Shown: positions 43,950 through 52,668, numbered from the stretch's first letter. The stretch: 64,000 nt of DNA from Firm-13 sp964617375 (GCA_964617375.1 CAZTXQ010000012.1:1-64000), one strand, 5' to 3'. A program made the numbers and translations. Notes: generated by a model from the sequence alone, not told the origin.

Positions 43950-45224
43950 TCAGATTATCTTCGATAGGAACGAGACTCCGTCCATTTTTTTCGCCTCCGG
44001 TTCGGGGAGTTCGAAATATTCCGCAATCGTCGCCGCGATATCCGCAAAGGTCCTCGTGTGAAGATTCGTGCCCTCTTTTATTGCTTTTCCATAAATAAGA
44101 CACGGCACGCACTCCCTCGAATGATCGGTGGACGGTGTTGAGGGATCGCACCCGTGGTCGGCGGTGATGATCAGGATATCCTGCGGCGCAAGAAGCGATA
44201 GAATACCCGGAAGCTGCTCGTCAAAGTACGTGATGGCCGCCGCATAGCCGTCGACATCGTTTCTGTGGCCGTACTTCATGTCAAAATCCACAAGATTCAC
44301 GAAACAAAGTCCTTCGAACGGTTCTTCCTCCATGATCTTCGTCTTCTCGATTCCGTCCGCATTATCCTCTGTCCTCAGGAATCTAGTAAGGCCGCGTCCG
44401 GCGAAAATATCGTGTATTTTTCCGATCCCGATAACCTCTTTGCCGTCGGCTTTAAGAAGGTCCAGAATCGTCTCGCGCGGAGCTTCGAGCGAGAAATCAT
44501 GACGCCTCGGCGTCCTTCTAAAGTTCGGCGCTTCACCTTCGAACGGACGTGCGATTACACGGCCGACCGCGTGCGGCCCCTTGAGAATCTTTCTTGCGAT
44601 CTCGCAGTACTCATAGAGCAGCGTTGGCGGTACCACGGACTCGTGCGCCGCGATCTGGAAAACGCTGTCGGCGGACGTATATACGATCAGCGCGCCGGTC
44701 TCGACGTGCTCTTTGCCGTAATCCCGAATCACATCGGTACCCGAATACGGCAGATTGCAGATCGCGCGCCTCCCGGTCTGCCTTTCGAATTCGTCTATGA
44801 TCTCCGGCGGGAATCCCTTCGGGTAGGTTGGCAGGGGATCGGGAGAATAAATACCGGCAATTTCCCAGTGGCCGATCGTCGTGTCCTTGCCGTTCGAACG
44901 CTCCTCGAGACGTGCATATGCGCCCTTTGCCATAAAGCTCTCGCCCGGCAATTCGAAAAGCTTCTTCTTGCGGCCTGCCGAAAATGCTTTTCGCAGGGCA
45001 AGAACATCGTCTCTCACGCCGTCGATCGAGAAAAGTCCGAGTCCGGTCAAATTAACAGCGTCCAATTTCGCACTCGTCGCAACGGCCGCGCATGTGTTGC
45101 TGCCCTCGTCGCCGAAGACGGCCGCATCCGGCTGCCTTCCGATGCCGAAGCTGTCGAGCACAATAAGAAAAATTCTCTTCTGACCGCCTATATCTTCTCC
45201 GATATCAATCCGTTCATCCGTCAT
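43950..45224 (-). CDS. deoB: Phosphopentomutase
   Basis: A 424-residue manganese enzyme of the alkaline phosphatase superfamily, moving phosphate between C1 and C5 of (deoxy)ribose. Metal and active-site motifs are FLIVLDSFGIGRQPDA, DEGSNTCAA (catalytic Thr), NLVDFDMKYGHRNDVDGYA and ITADHGCDPSTPSTDHSRE. It is somewhat longer than usual because of an N-terminal extension (MTDERIDIGEDIGGQK). It feeds DeoC and accepts sugar phosphates from a nucleoside phosphorylase encoded elsewhere. Confidence 0.96.
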   Translation of the reverse strand: MTDERIDIGEDIGGQKRIFLIVLDSFGIGRQPDAAVFGDEGSNTCAAVATSAKLDAVNLTGLGLFSIDGVRDDVLALRKAFSAGRKKKLFELPGESFMAKGAYARLEERSNGKDTTIGHWEIAGIYSPDPLPTYPKGFPPEIIDEFERQTGRRAICNLPYSGTDVIRDYGKEHVETGALIVYTSADSVFQIAAHESVVPPTLLYEYCEIARKILKGPHAVGRVIARPFEGEAPNFRRTPRRHDFSLEAPRETILDLLKADGKEVIGIGKIHDIFAGRGLTRFLRTEDNADGIEKTKIMEEEPFEGLCFVNLVDFDMKYGHRNDVDGYAAAITYFDEQLPGILSLLAPQDILIITADHGCDPSTPSTDHSRECVPCLIYGKAIKEGTNLHTRTFADIAATIAEYFELPEPEAKKMDGVSFLSKII

Positions 45225-45260
45225 ACTGGTCCCCGCCTTCTTTCCTATCGTATTATACCC

Positions 45261-46142
45261 TTAAAGGTGGCTTTGCATTTCATATCCCGCATGGAAAATC
45301 TGTCCGGCCGGAAGAAAAACGACGTCGGCCTTCTCTTCGAAGATCCATGAGTCGCTGTCGTAGGACGGCAGGCCCTGCCACGGTTCCAGACACAGAAACG
45401 GTGCATTCTTGCCGGGGGGCGTCCAGATTCCGAGATTCACAAAATTGTGAAAGGTAAAGGTTAGTCCCTTTCCCGTCCCGGCGTTCTCGAAAAGAAGGCT
45501 CCGCGAGGCAACGTGCGGAAAAATCAGAGCCGACTCGGAACGGGCGAGAGTCGCTGCCGGAAGTACGGTGCCGTGCTCTTCGAGGACGTCCCGTCTCAAT
45601 CCTTCTGACAGCAGGGAATCCTCGTTCAGGAGCATGGCGGAAGGGTCTTCCGCCTTTTCGAAAACAATGCGGTAATCGGAAAATGATTCGCCTGGCAGAA
45701 GCGGACACATGAATCCGGCGTGCCCGCCTATGGCAAACGGCAGCACCGAGGAGGCCGTATTCAGTACCTCGTACTCTGTCCGGAAACCGTGATCCGTAAG
45801 TGTATGTGTCACGGTAAGCGAAAAGGAAAAAGGATACACCTCCCGTGTCTCGGGCGAATCCGTAAGAACCATGGAAATCCGGTCTTCTGAAATTCGAAGC
45901 GGCGTGAATTCCATACGCCTGGCAAAACCGTGCTGTTTCATCGAATAAGGCATGCCGCCGAAGCTCGTACGGCCGTTTTTGAGAGCGCATACAACCGGGA
46001 AAAGGATCGGGGCGTGCCCGCTCCAGTATGCCGCCTCGCCGTTCCATACATATTCGACGCCGTTTTTCTCGCAGGAGATCAATTCGCCTCCCAAGGTGTC
46101 GGCGACCGCACGCCACGGGGGATTATTCAGTACATATCTCAT
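45261..46142 (-). CDS. Aldose 1-epimerase family protein
   Basis: A 293-residue galactose-mutarotase-like protein, probably interconverting the anomers of a sugar or sugar phosphate. Recognisable parts are ILFPVVCALKNG, MKQHGFARRMEF (catalytic His region), FAIGGHAGFMCPL (second His) and LCLEPWQGLP (catalytic Glu). It is closest to the LacX/YeaD-like subgroup. The start at 46142 follows AGGAGAG, while the longer frame to 46220 includes non-coding leader. First gene of the deoB operon (gap of 36 bases), divergent from the phosphodiesterase at 46394. Confidence 0.85.
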   Translation of the reverse strand: MRYVLNNPPWRAVADTLGGELISCEKNGVEYVWNGEAAYWSGHAPILFPVVCALKNGRTSFGGMPYSMKQHGFARRMEFTPLRISEDRISMVLTDSPETREVYPFSFSLTVTHTLTDHGFRTEYEVLNTASSVLPFAIGGHAGFMCPLLPGESFSDYRIVFEKAEDPSAMLLNEDSLLSEGLRRDVLEEHGTVLPAATLARSESALIFPHVASRSLLFENAGTGKGLTFTFHNFVNLGIWTPPGKNAPFLCLEPWQGLPSYDSDSWIFEEKADVVFLPAGQIFHAGYEMQSHL

Positions 46143-46320
46143 TCGTTTACTCTCCTTTCGTGCCGGGGCAAACTTTAGATTTATGCTACCTACATTGTAA
46201 CACGCGCGTACGAAAGGCACATCATAAACCTCGCAGACGGATTCTCGGGAATACGGCCGGAAATCGATGTGTTTATCGCGAAAAAAATCTTTTCGAAAGA
46301 CACAAACGGCTTCATTTGTT

Positions 46321-46326
46321 TATAAT
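46321..46326 (+). promoter_or_regulatory. -10 box upstream of the phosphodiesterase gene
   Basis: TATAAT lies 68 bases before the ATG at 46394. No clear -35 was found at 16-18 bases, so only the -10 is called. Confidence 0.35.
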
Positions 46327-46393
46327 AGACTGAAAGAGCAAAATCAGATTTTTGCACGGCCGGAAGGCCTTAAGAGTTCGTAAAGGAAAACGT

Positions 46394-47596
46394 ATGGCAA
46401 AGAATTCGCATCTTCTAATGGTTTCTTTTGACGCGGTGGGGGATCAGAATATCGACCGGCTGCTCGGCATGCCGAATTTCTCCGCGCTGTGCTCCCGGGG
46501 AACGCTTGTCCGCAAGGTGTCCTCGGTGCTGGTATCCAATACATATCCGACGCATACGACGATACAGACCGGCGTGCTGCCGCGAACGCACGGCGTTTTC
46601 GACAACGAGATCAAGGCGCCTCAGTTCAAGACCGAAATGTGGCGCTATCATGTGAACAATATCCGGGTCAGAACGCTTCCGGACGAGGCGACGAAGGCCG
46701 GCAAAACCGTATGTTCCGTCCTCTTCCCCGTCACCGGCGGCGCCAATATCCGCTATAACTTTCCCGAGATGGCCGGACATATCAGCCCCGTAACCCGTGC
46801 ATGGCGTACGGTCAAGTACGGAAGCACCGGCTTTGTCATAGGGAGCCTCCTTCGGCGCGGACATCTCCTCCGAAAGTTTGAGACGATTGATCTGGACCGC
46901 TTCACGACAGCGATTACCTGCGATGCCATCCGCAAAAAACAGCCGGATCTTGTCATGATACACCTTCTCGATGTCGACACGGCCAAGCACGTTTATGGTC
47001 CGGACAGCCCCGAAGCCGATGCGGCTCTGGAACGGCTTGACGGCCATCTCGGGGAGCTTCTCCGTGCCATCGCAGATACTCCCGCCGCGGACGATTACTC
47101 CGTACTGGTCTTCAGCGACCATTCCTGCTGTCCGATCGAAAACACGATAGAGCCGAACGATCTACTGAAAGAGGCCGGCATCTCGCTCTATGACGCATTC
47201 TTCCACTGTTCATGCGGCACTTCGTTCCTCCGTCTCTATAATCCGGAAAGGAAGGCCGAAGCCCTCGCATTTGCGGAAAAGTTCCTGAAGCTCCCCGGTG
47301 TCGACCGTCTTCTCACAGACGAGGAAATGTATGTTTCCGGTGCCGACTCCGAATTCATCCGCGGCTTCTCGGCCGCTCCCGGATACAGCTTCGGCGAGGG
47401 CCAGAAAGGCCAGCACGGTTATACGCTGGACCGGCCCGGTTATAACACTTTCTATCTGGCCGCGGGGGGCAAAGTCCCCGTGCGTGAAGAGAGATCCGGC
47501 GGCAGTCTCCTCAATATCTGCCCTCTGGCCGTCGATCTTCTGGATCTCGAGCCCTGGCCTATGGAAGACAGAAATCTGTTGTTTACAAGGAGTTAA
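46394..47596 (+). CDS. Nucleotide pyrophosphatase/phosphodiesterase-like protein
   Basis: A 400-residue alkaline-phosphatase-superfamily enzyme of the ENPP type. The first metal Asp is in LMVSFDAVG and the nucleophile Thr is in SNTYPTHTTIQTG. Further metal ligands are in HLLDVDTAKHVYG, VFSDHSC and KGQHGY. No signal peptide is seen, so it is probably cytoplasmic. The substrate could be a nucleotide sugar, dinucleotide or phosphodiester. It has AAAGGA before the ATG and is followed after two bases by a DtxR-type regulator, suggesting metal-responsive control or simple co-transcription. Confidence 0.83.
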   Translation: MAKNSHLLMVSFDAVGDQNIDRLLGMPNFSALCSRGTLVRKVSSVLVSNTYPTHTTIQTGVLPRTHGVFDNEIKAPQFKTEMWRYHVNNIRVRTLPDEATKAGKTVCSVLFPVTGGANIRYNFPEMAGHISPVTRAWRTVKYGSTGFVIGSLLRRGHLLRKFETIDLDRFTTAITCDAIRKKQPDLVMIHLLDVDTAKHVYGPDSPEADAALERLDGHLGELLRAIADTPAADDYSVLVFSDHSCCPIENTIEPNDLLKEAGISLYDAFFHCSCGTSFLRLYNPERKAEALAFAEKFLKLPGVDRLLTDEEMYVSGADSEFIRGFSAAPGYSFGEGQKGQHGYTLDRPGYNTFYLAAGGKVPVREERSGGSLLNICPLAVDLLDLEPWPMEDRNLLFTRS

Positions 47597-47598
47597 AA

Positions 47599-48024
47599 AT
47601 GCAGAGCTTAAGCATATCGATGCAGAATTATCTCGAAAAGATTTTCGACCTCTCCCGGCAAGCCCCGGGAAGCAGGCGTGATTCATCGTCTCCGGAAAAA
47701 TCCGGCGTCAGGGTCAGCGATATCGCTTCGCACCTTAACGTGTCCAAAGCAAGTGTCAACAACGCGATGAATGTCCTTGCGAAGCTCGGCTATGTATCAA
47801 ATGAGAAATACCAGGAGATTTTTCTTACGGACTTAGGGCGCGAGACAGCGGCCGTGCTCGAGGGAAAACATATTATCCTGAAGACGCTTTTCACAGATAT
47901 CGTAGGTATCCCGGAGGCGACAGCCGATGCCGACGCGTGCGCGATCGAGCATATTATCAGTCATGAGGCCGTGCAGCACATCCATGAATACCTGATCGGC
48001 AGAGGCATCAACGTCATCAAATGA
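47599..48024 (+). CDS. DtxR/MntR-family metal-dependent repressor
   Basis: A 141-residue winged-helix regulator. HTH residues are VRVSDIASHLNVSKASVNNAMNVL. The dimer and metal domain includes GKHIIL (His) and DADACAIEHIIS. The Cys-x-x-Glu-His arrangement matches DtxR/IdeR-type sites rather than Bacillus MntR, which has Glu at the Cys position. A 13-15-residue Ser/Arg-rich insertion (PGSRRDSSSPEKSG) precedes the winged helix. No SH3-like third domain is present. The gene follows the phosphodiesterase by two bases and lies upstream of the zinc transporter genes, which have their own promoter. Confidence 0.85.
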   Translation: MQSLSISMQNYLEKIFDLSRQAPGSRRDSSSPEKSGVRVSDIASHLNVSKASVNNAMNVLAKLGYVSNEKYQEIFLTDLGRETAAVLEGKHIILKTLFTDIVGIPEATADADACAIEHIISHEAVQHIHEYLIGRGINVIK

Positions 48025-48031
48025 TCCGTTC

Positions 48032-48060
48032 TTGACGAATCCATTCTTCCGGCGTAGAAT
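48032..48060 (+). promoter_or_regulatory. znuA promoter
   Basis: TTGACG (48032-48037), a 17-base spacer and TAGAAT (48055-48060), 42 bases before the znuA start. Confidence 0.65.
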
Positions 48061-48070
48061 CCAAGTGCAA

Positions 48071-48088
48071 TTAAGAATCATTCGCATT
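48071..48088. promoter_or_regulatory. Candidate Zur/Fur-type box
   Basis: TTAAGAATCATTCGCATT has the core GAAT-C-ATTC, like the AATCATT centre of Fur-family operators. It lies about +5 to +22 from the predicted transcription start of the zinc transporter operon. It would be served by the Fur-family gene at the operon's end. Confidence 0.4.
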
Positions 48089-48101
48089 TGGAGGTCCTTT
48101 C

Positions 48102-49016
48102 ATGAAGAAATCCATTCTGATGCTGTCCGCTATACTCTCCGTATCCCTATTGGCCGGATGTGCCGGTACCGGATCTGATAAGAAAGACAAGAGCAAGCTG
48201 TCCGTCACAACCAGTTTCTATCCCCTGTATGATTTCTCTGTTAAACTCGGCGGCGACAAAGCCACCGTCACGAATCTGACACCGTCCGGCGTCGAACCGC
48301 ATGACTGGGAACCGTCTTCAAATGACATGATCACGCTCGAAAACGCCGATATTCTCGTGTACAATGGTTCCGGGATGGAATCCTGGACCGATTCCGCCCT
48401 GTCCGCCCTGAACAACTCCGATCTGATTGCCGTCGAAGCCTCCAGGGGGCTTTCCGACTTGACCGCCGCCGATGAGGACGGTTCGGGAACTTCCGCCGAT
48501 CCTCATGTCTGGCTCGATCCCGAATATGCCAAAGCCCAGATGAAGGCGATCCTTGATGCCTACATCAAGGCGGACCCGGAGAACGAATCCTATTATCAGG
48601 CAAATTACGAGAAGTACGCCGCCGAATTTGATCTTCTCGACAGTGAGTTCGAAGAAGCGCTGTCCGGACTTACGCAGAAGAATATCGTCGTTGCTCATGA
48701 TGCCTTCGGATATCTGTGCCGTGCGTACGGCCTTACACAGATGCCGATCGAGGGCTTAAGCGCCGACAGCGAGCCGAGCTCGGCCCGAATGAGCGAAATC
48801 ATCGATTTTGTACGCAAGAACAACGTCAAGGTGATTTTTTTCGAGGAACTGGTGAGTCCGAAGGTCGCCGAAGTTATCGCCAAAGAGACGGGAACCGTTA
48901 CGGCGGTACTTAACCCGCTCGAAGGCATCACTTCGGATCAGCAGAAAGCCGGCGAAGATTATTTTTCGATCATGCGCGAGAACCTCGCGACACTTATAAC
49001 ATCGCTTGCCGAATAA
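48102..49016 (+). CDS. znuA: Zinc ABC transporter substrate-binding lipoprotein
   Basis: A 304-residue cluster-9 metal-binding protein. Signal MKKSILMLSAILSVSL and lipobox LAGC are present. Metal-site residues are in GVEPHDWEPS, DPHVWLDPEYAK and VVAHDAFGYLCRAY, with the fourth ligand in the C-terminal lobe. The His-rich loop of many ZnuA proteins is replaced by a short acidic stretch (DEDGSGTSAD). Zinc is favoured over manganese because of the Zur-like regulator and His-rich ATPase in the same operon. The ribosome site is GGAGG. Confidence 0.9.
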   Translation: MKKSILMLSAILSVSLLAGCAGTGSDKKDKSKLSVTTSFYPLYDFSVKLGGDKATVTNLTPSGVEPHDWEPSSNDMITLENADILVYNGSGMESWTDSALSALNNSDLIAVEASRGLSDLTAADEDGSGTSADPHVWLDPEYAKAQMKAILDAYIKADPENESYYQANYEKYAAEFDLLDSEFEEALSGLTQKNIVVAHDAFGYLCRAYGLTQMPIEGLSADSEPSSARMSEIIDFVRKNNVKVIFFEELVSPKVAEVIAKETGTVTAVLNPLEGITSDQQKAGEDYFSIMRENLATLITSLAE

Positions 49017-49026
49017 GGAGAGAACT

Positions 49027-49848
49027 ATGCCGGATGAAAGTGCCATCAGCGTAAAGGATTTATCCTTCGGATATCAGGATACCCTTCTTATGGATCACGT
49101 ATCCTTCTCGGTAGAGGAAGGGGACTTTGCGGCGATCATCGGTTCGAACGGAACCGGCAAGAGCACGATGATTAAGCTGCTCCTGGGTCTTCTCACACCG
49201 ACCGAGGGCGAGATCTTCATGTTTGGCAGCAAAGTTGAAGGTCCCACACACTCCGGCAAGATCGGATATGTCCCGCAGAACGGCGGCAGCAACGCCTCGC
49301 GTTTCCCGGCTACCGCGATGGAACTCGTCATGTCGAGCCTCTATCCGCAGATCGGATTTCTTAAGTTTCCCCGCAAAAAGCACCGTGAGGCGGCGCTTCT
49401 GGCCCTGAGACAGGTCGGAATGCAGGCCCACGCAGGCACGCTCATGAGCGAGCTTTCCGGCGGACAACAGCAGCGTGTCATGCTGGCGCGGGTTCTCGTC
49501 AATGACCCCATGGTCCTTCTTCTCGACGAGCCGACGGTCGGTATTGACGCGGCCGCCGTATCCTCCCTTATGGATATCCTTCACAAGCTTAATATCGAGC
49601 GCCAGGTCACGATCCTCATGGTCACGCACGAGCTCTACTCGGTGGCTCCGTATCTCAATCGTGTTCTCTGCCTCTCCGACAAGAATTTCGCCGAAGATGA
49701 GATTCCCGACGGTATATTGGTTCACGCACATGCCGGTGTCCACGAAAATACACACGAGCATGTTCACTGTGCCGCCTGCGAACACGCACATGACGCCGAA
49801 CACTGTTCGGCATGCGAGCATATCAAAGAGAACGGGGGCGAATTATGA
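49027..49848 (+). CDS. znuC: Zinc ABC transporter ATP-binding protein with His-rich tail
   Basis: A 273-residue ATPase. Walker A GSNGTGKST, Q-loop YVPQNGG, signature LSGGQQQRV, Walker B VLLLDEPTVG and the H-loop VTHE are all intact. The last ~45 residues are a His/Cys/Glu-rich extension (HAHAGVHENTHEHVH, CAACEHAHDAEHCSACEH) that could bind zinc on the cytoplasmic side. AAGGAG precedes the ATG. Its stop overlaps the permease start (ATGA). Confidence 0.93.
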   Translation: MPDESAISVKDLSFGYQDTLLMDHVSFSVEEGDFAAIIGSNGTGKSTMIKLLLGLLTPTEGEIFMFGSKVEGPTHSGKIGYVPQNGGSNASRFPATAMELVMSSLYPQIGFLKFPRKKHREAALLALRQVGMQAHAGTLMSELSGGQQQRVMLARVLVNDPMVLLLDEPTVGIDAAAVSSLMDILHKLNIERQVTILMVTHELYSVAPYLNRVLCLSDKNFAEDEIPDGILVHAHAGVHENTHEHVHCAACEHAHDAEHCSACEHIKENGGEL

Positions 49849-50693
49849 TTCTCGACATCTTTCAATATGACTTCATGCGGCGCGCTTTTATCGTCGGCAT
49901 TCTGCTTGCCGTCATTATTCCGTGCATCGGGGTAATCGTCGTTTTCAAGAGACTCTCCCTGATTGGAGACGCCCTTTCCCACACGTCGCTGGCCGGTGTC
50001 GCAATCGGACTTCTGCTCGGAATCAATCCGATACTCGGCGCGATGGCTGCCTGTCTTGTGGCCGCATTCGGAATCGAAGCGATCCGGAAGCGCATCCCGC
50101 GGTACTCCGAACTCTCCATAGCGATTGTGCTGTCCGTCGGTGTCGGACTTGCGGGCGTACTCTCCGGATTCGTCAAAAACGCGGCGAACTTCAACAGCTT
50201 TCTTTTCGGCAGCATCGTCGCAATCAGCGATTTTGAGACGGCGCTGGTCATCGGCATATCGGTTCTCGTATTCCTTGCCTTCCTCTTCCTATATAAGGAA
50301 TTGTTCTACATTGCCTTTGACGAGCAGGCTGCGGGCCTCTCCGGAGTTCCGGTACGTCTGGTCAACACGATCTTTACGATCCTCACCGCAATCACGGTAT
50401 CCGTCGCTTCGAGAACGGTCGGCGCGCTGATCGTTTCCTCTCTGATGGTCGTGCCGGTCGCAACCGGCATGCTGCTGGCACGAAGCTACCGCCAGACCGT
50501 TGTCTTCTCCGTCGTCTTCGCCGTATCTGCAACCGTCATCGGACTCTTCACGGCGCATTTTGCCGGAACCACACCCGGCGGTACAATTGTACTTACCGGC
50601 GTGGTCCTCTTTCTTCTGGCCCTTCTTGCGAAAAAAATCGCCGGCAGTGCCGCAAGGAGAAGAATGAAAGGAGCCGTACGTGGAGACAAATAA
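49845..50693 (+). CDS. znuB: Zinc ABC transporter permease
   Basis: A 282-residue ABC-3 family permease with about eight or nine helices. Family stretches are GIVVVFKRLSLIGDALSHTSLAGVAIG, FLFGSIVAI, DEQAAGLSGVP and GALIVSSLMVVPVATGMLLAR. Translation is coupled to znuC (ATGA at 49845-49848), and the 3' end overlaps the regulator gene by 14 bases. Confidence 0.94.
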   Translation: MILDIFQYDFMRRAFIVGILLAVIIPCIGVIVVFKRLSLIGDALSHTSLAGVAIGLLLGINPILGAMAACLVAAFGIEAIRKRIPRYSELSIAIVLSVGVGLAGVLSGFVKNAANFNSFLFGSIVAISDFETALVIGISVLVFLAFLFLYKELFYIAFDEQAAGLSGVPVRLVNTIFTILTAITVSVASRTVGALIVSSLMVVPVATGMLLARSYRQTVVFSVVFAVSATVIGLFTAHFAGTTPGGTIVLTGVVLFLLALLAKKIAGSAARRRMKGAVRGDK

Positions 50694-51105
50694 GTCCATG
50701 CCGTGGCCCGACGGGTTGAAACGTTCCAAACCGCGCATCGCGGTCCTTGACGCGCTCGAAAAAGAGACGGTTCCCGTTACCGCGTCGGCGCTTTTCGAGA
50801 AGATCCGCACGGACGACCAGTCGGTCTGGCTGTCGAGCGTTTACCGGGCACTTGAATCGTTCGTCGATAAGGGCGCGGTAATCAAGTATATGCCGACGGA
50901 CAGTACGATGGCCGTATATGAGCTGAACCGCCACATCCACAAGCACTATGCCGTGTGCGTCGGCTGTCATGCCATGCTTCCCGTCGACGAATGTCCATTG
51001 AGCGAAATGACACAGGCTCTTTCGCCGGAGCAGTTCCATGTTACGGGACACAATCTTGAGATCTTCGGATACTGCGACAAATGTTTCAAGAAGAAGCGCG
51101 ATTAA
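50680..51105 (+). CDS. zur: Fur-family regulator (Zur-like)
   Basis: A 141-residue Fur-family repressor. The winged helix includes SVWLSSVYRALESFVDKGAVIKY. Metal-site and structural residues are HIHKHYAVCVGCHAML (His cluster and first CxxC) and GYCDKCFKK (second CxxC). It starts with GTG, with AAAGGAG six bases upstream. The start lies 14 bases inside znuB, so it is the last gene of the zinc operon. Position strongly favours Zur over Fur or PerR, but metal specificity is inferred. Confidence 0.85.
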   Translation: METNKSMPWPDGLKRSKPRIAVLDALEKETVPVTASALFEKIRTDDQSVWLSSVYRALESFVDKGAVIKYMPTDSTMAVYELNRHIHKHYAVCVGCHAMLPVDECPLSEMTQALSPEQFHVTGHNLEIFGYCDKCFKKKRD

Positions 51106-51168
51106 ATACTCTGCACCTCAAATGCAAGACTCTTCGTCCGATATTGGAAGTTCTCTTAAAATGTACCA

Positions 51169-51197
51169 TCGCCACGGCATCGCTTTCACGATATAAT
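51169..51197 (+). promoter_or_regulatory. eno promoter
   Basis: TATAAT (51192-51197) is preceded at 17 bases by TCGCCA (51169-51174). The -10 is perfect and the -35 weak. The leader to the eno start is ~80 bases and contains a small GCCGG/CCGGC inverted repeat. Confidence 0.5.
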
Positions 51198-51281
51198 AGA
51201 TACGTGACATAGTATTGTTGTTACGGCTTGGCCGGCAACTCTTTTCGGGTACCGGCTCATTTATATGAGGAGGTATTTCTC

Positions 51282-52589
51282 ATGATTGATTCTGTACTTA
51301 TTTCCCGAATTATCGGACGTGAAATTCTTGATTCCCGCGGAAACCCTACGGTTGAGGCAGATGTCTATTTAAGCGACGGGAGCTTCGGACGCGCTTCCGT
51401 TCCCTCCGGCGCGTCAACCGGTGCATTCGAAGCCGTTGAACTTCGCGACAAGGACCCGCTCCGGTATCTGGGGCAAGGCGTTCTTTCCGCGGTAATGAAT
51501 GTAAACGGGCCCATCGCGACAGCACTCATTGGCAGAAACGCATATGATCAGTCGGCAGTCGACCGCATTTTGAACGAAGGCGACGGCACGGCCAACAAAG
51601 GCAACTGGGGCGCCAACGCGATACTCGGCGTTTCGCTGGCGGTCGCCAAAGCGGCAGCCGGTTCCCTCAACGTTCCGCTGTACCGCTATGTCGGCGGTAT
51701 CAATGCGCGTACACTTCCGGTTCCGATGATGAACATCTTAAACGGCGGCAAGCATGCCAACTCGAGTCTCAATATTCAGGAGTTCATGATTATACCGGCC
51801 GGTGCATCCTCTTTCTCCGATGCTTTGGAGAAGAGCGCCGTCGTATTCCACACGCTGAAAAAGCTTCTGAAGGCGGACGGCTACGTTACCGCCGTCGGCG
51901 ACGAGGGCGGCTTCGCACCTAAGTTCTCCAGTGACGAGCAGGCTCTCGAGTATATCGTTAAGGCGATCACCGCCGCGGACTTCGTTCCGGGCAAGGATTT
52001 CTTCATTGCGGTGGACGCCGCAGCCACGGAGATGTACGACGAAGCCGAAAAGGCAGGACATCCCGGCGATTATCTGTTCTGGAAAGCCGGCCTTCGCATG
52101 ACGACGGACGAAATGGTCGCGTACTGGGTAGATCTTGTTAACCGCTATCCGATCCTCTCGCTCGAAGATGCCATGGCCGAAGAGGACTGGGACGGCTGGA
52201 AGAAGCTTACCGATGCTTTGGGCAGCCGCATCCAGCTGGTCGGTGACGATCTTTTCGTCACCAACACCGCCCGTATCCGCAAAGGGATCGAGAAGAACGT
52301 ATCGAATTCCGTCCTGATCAAGCTAAACCAGATCGGTACACTGACCGAGACCCTGGAGGCAATCGAGATGGCGAAGAACAACAACTGGACGGCAATCGTA
52401 TCCCACCGATCGGGCGAAACCGAGGACGTAACGCTTGCCGATATCGCCGTCGCGGTCAACGCAGGGCAGATTAAGACCGGTGCGCCTTCCCGTACGGACC
52501 GTGTCGCGAAGTACAATCAGCTGCTCCGGATTGAAGAAGAACTCGGCGCCGCGGCCGTCTACCCGGGAAGAAAGGCGTTCCGCATATAA
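51282..52589 (+). CDS. eno: Enolase
   Basis: A 435-residue glycolytic enzyme converting 2-phosphoglycerate to phosphoenolpyruvate. Motifs: REILDSRGNPTVEADV, VPSGASTGAFEAVELRD, GGKHANSSLNIQEFM (catalytic region), SLEDAMAEEDWDGW (Mg ligand), LIKLNQIGTLTET (catalytic Lys) and SHRSGETEDVT. AGGAGG precedes the ATG by 9 bases. The longer frame to 51228 runs through the leader and is rejected. It is monocistronic. Confidence 0.97.
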   Translation: MIDSVLISRIIGREILDSRGNPTVEADVYLSDGSFGRASVPSGASTGAFEAVELRDKDPLRYLGQGVLSAVMNVNGPIATALIGRNAYDQSAVDRILNEGDGTANKGNWGANAILGVSLAVAKAAAGSLNVPLYRYVGGINARTLPVPMMNILNGGKHANSSLNIQEFMIIPAGASSFSDALEKSAVVFHTLKKLLKADGYVTAVGDEGGFAPKFSSDEQALEYIVKAITAADFVPGKDFFIAVDAAATEMYDEAEKAGHPGDYLFWKAGLRMTTDEMVAYWVDLVNRYPILSLEDAMAEEDWDGWKKLTDALGSRIQLVGDDLFVTNTARIRKGIEKNVSNSVLIKLNQIGTLTETLEAIEMAKNNNWTAIVSHRSGETEDVTLADIAVAVNAGQIKTGAPSRTDRVAKYNQLLRIEEELGAAAVYPGRKAFRI

Positions 52590-52639
52590 TCCGTCAATGG
52601 TTATCTCGTGAAATAATGCAAAGATTTTATCAGAATTAC

Positions 52640-52668
52640 TTGTTTTTTCTTTGAAGTCGTGTTATTCT
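52640..52668 (+). promoter_or_regulatory. Promoter of the zinc-ribbon gene
   Basis: TTGTTT (52640-52645), a 17-base spacer and TATTCT (52663-52668), giving a ~120-base leader before the start at 52798. Confidence 0.5.

Noticed and set aside
49141..49160. tRNA T-loop-like GGTTCGAAC
   Set aside because: It lies inside znuC, coding for the Walker A region, with no cloverleaf around it.
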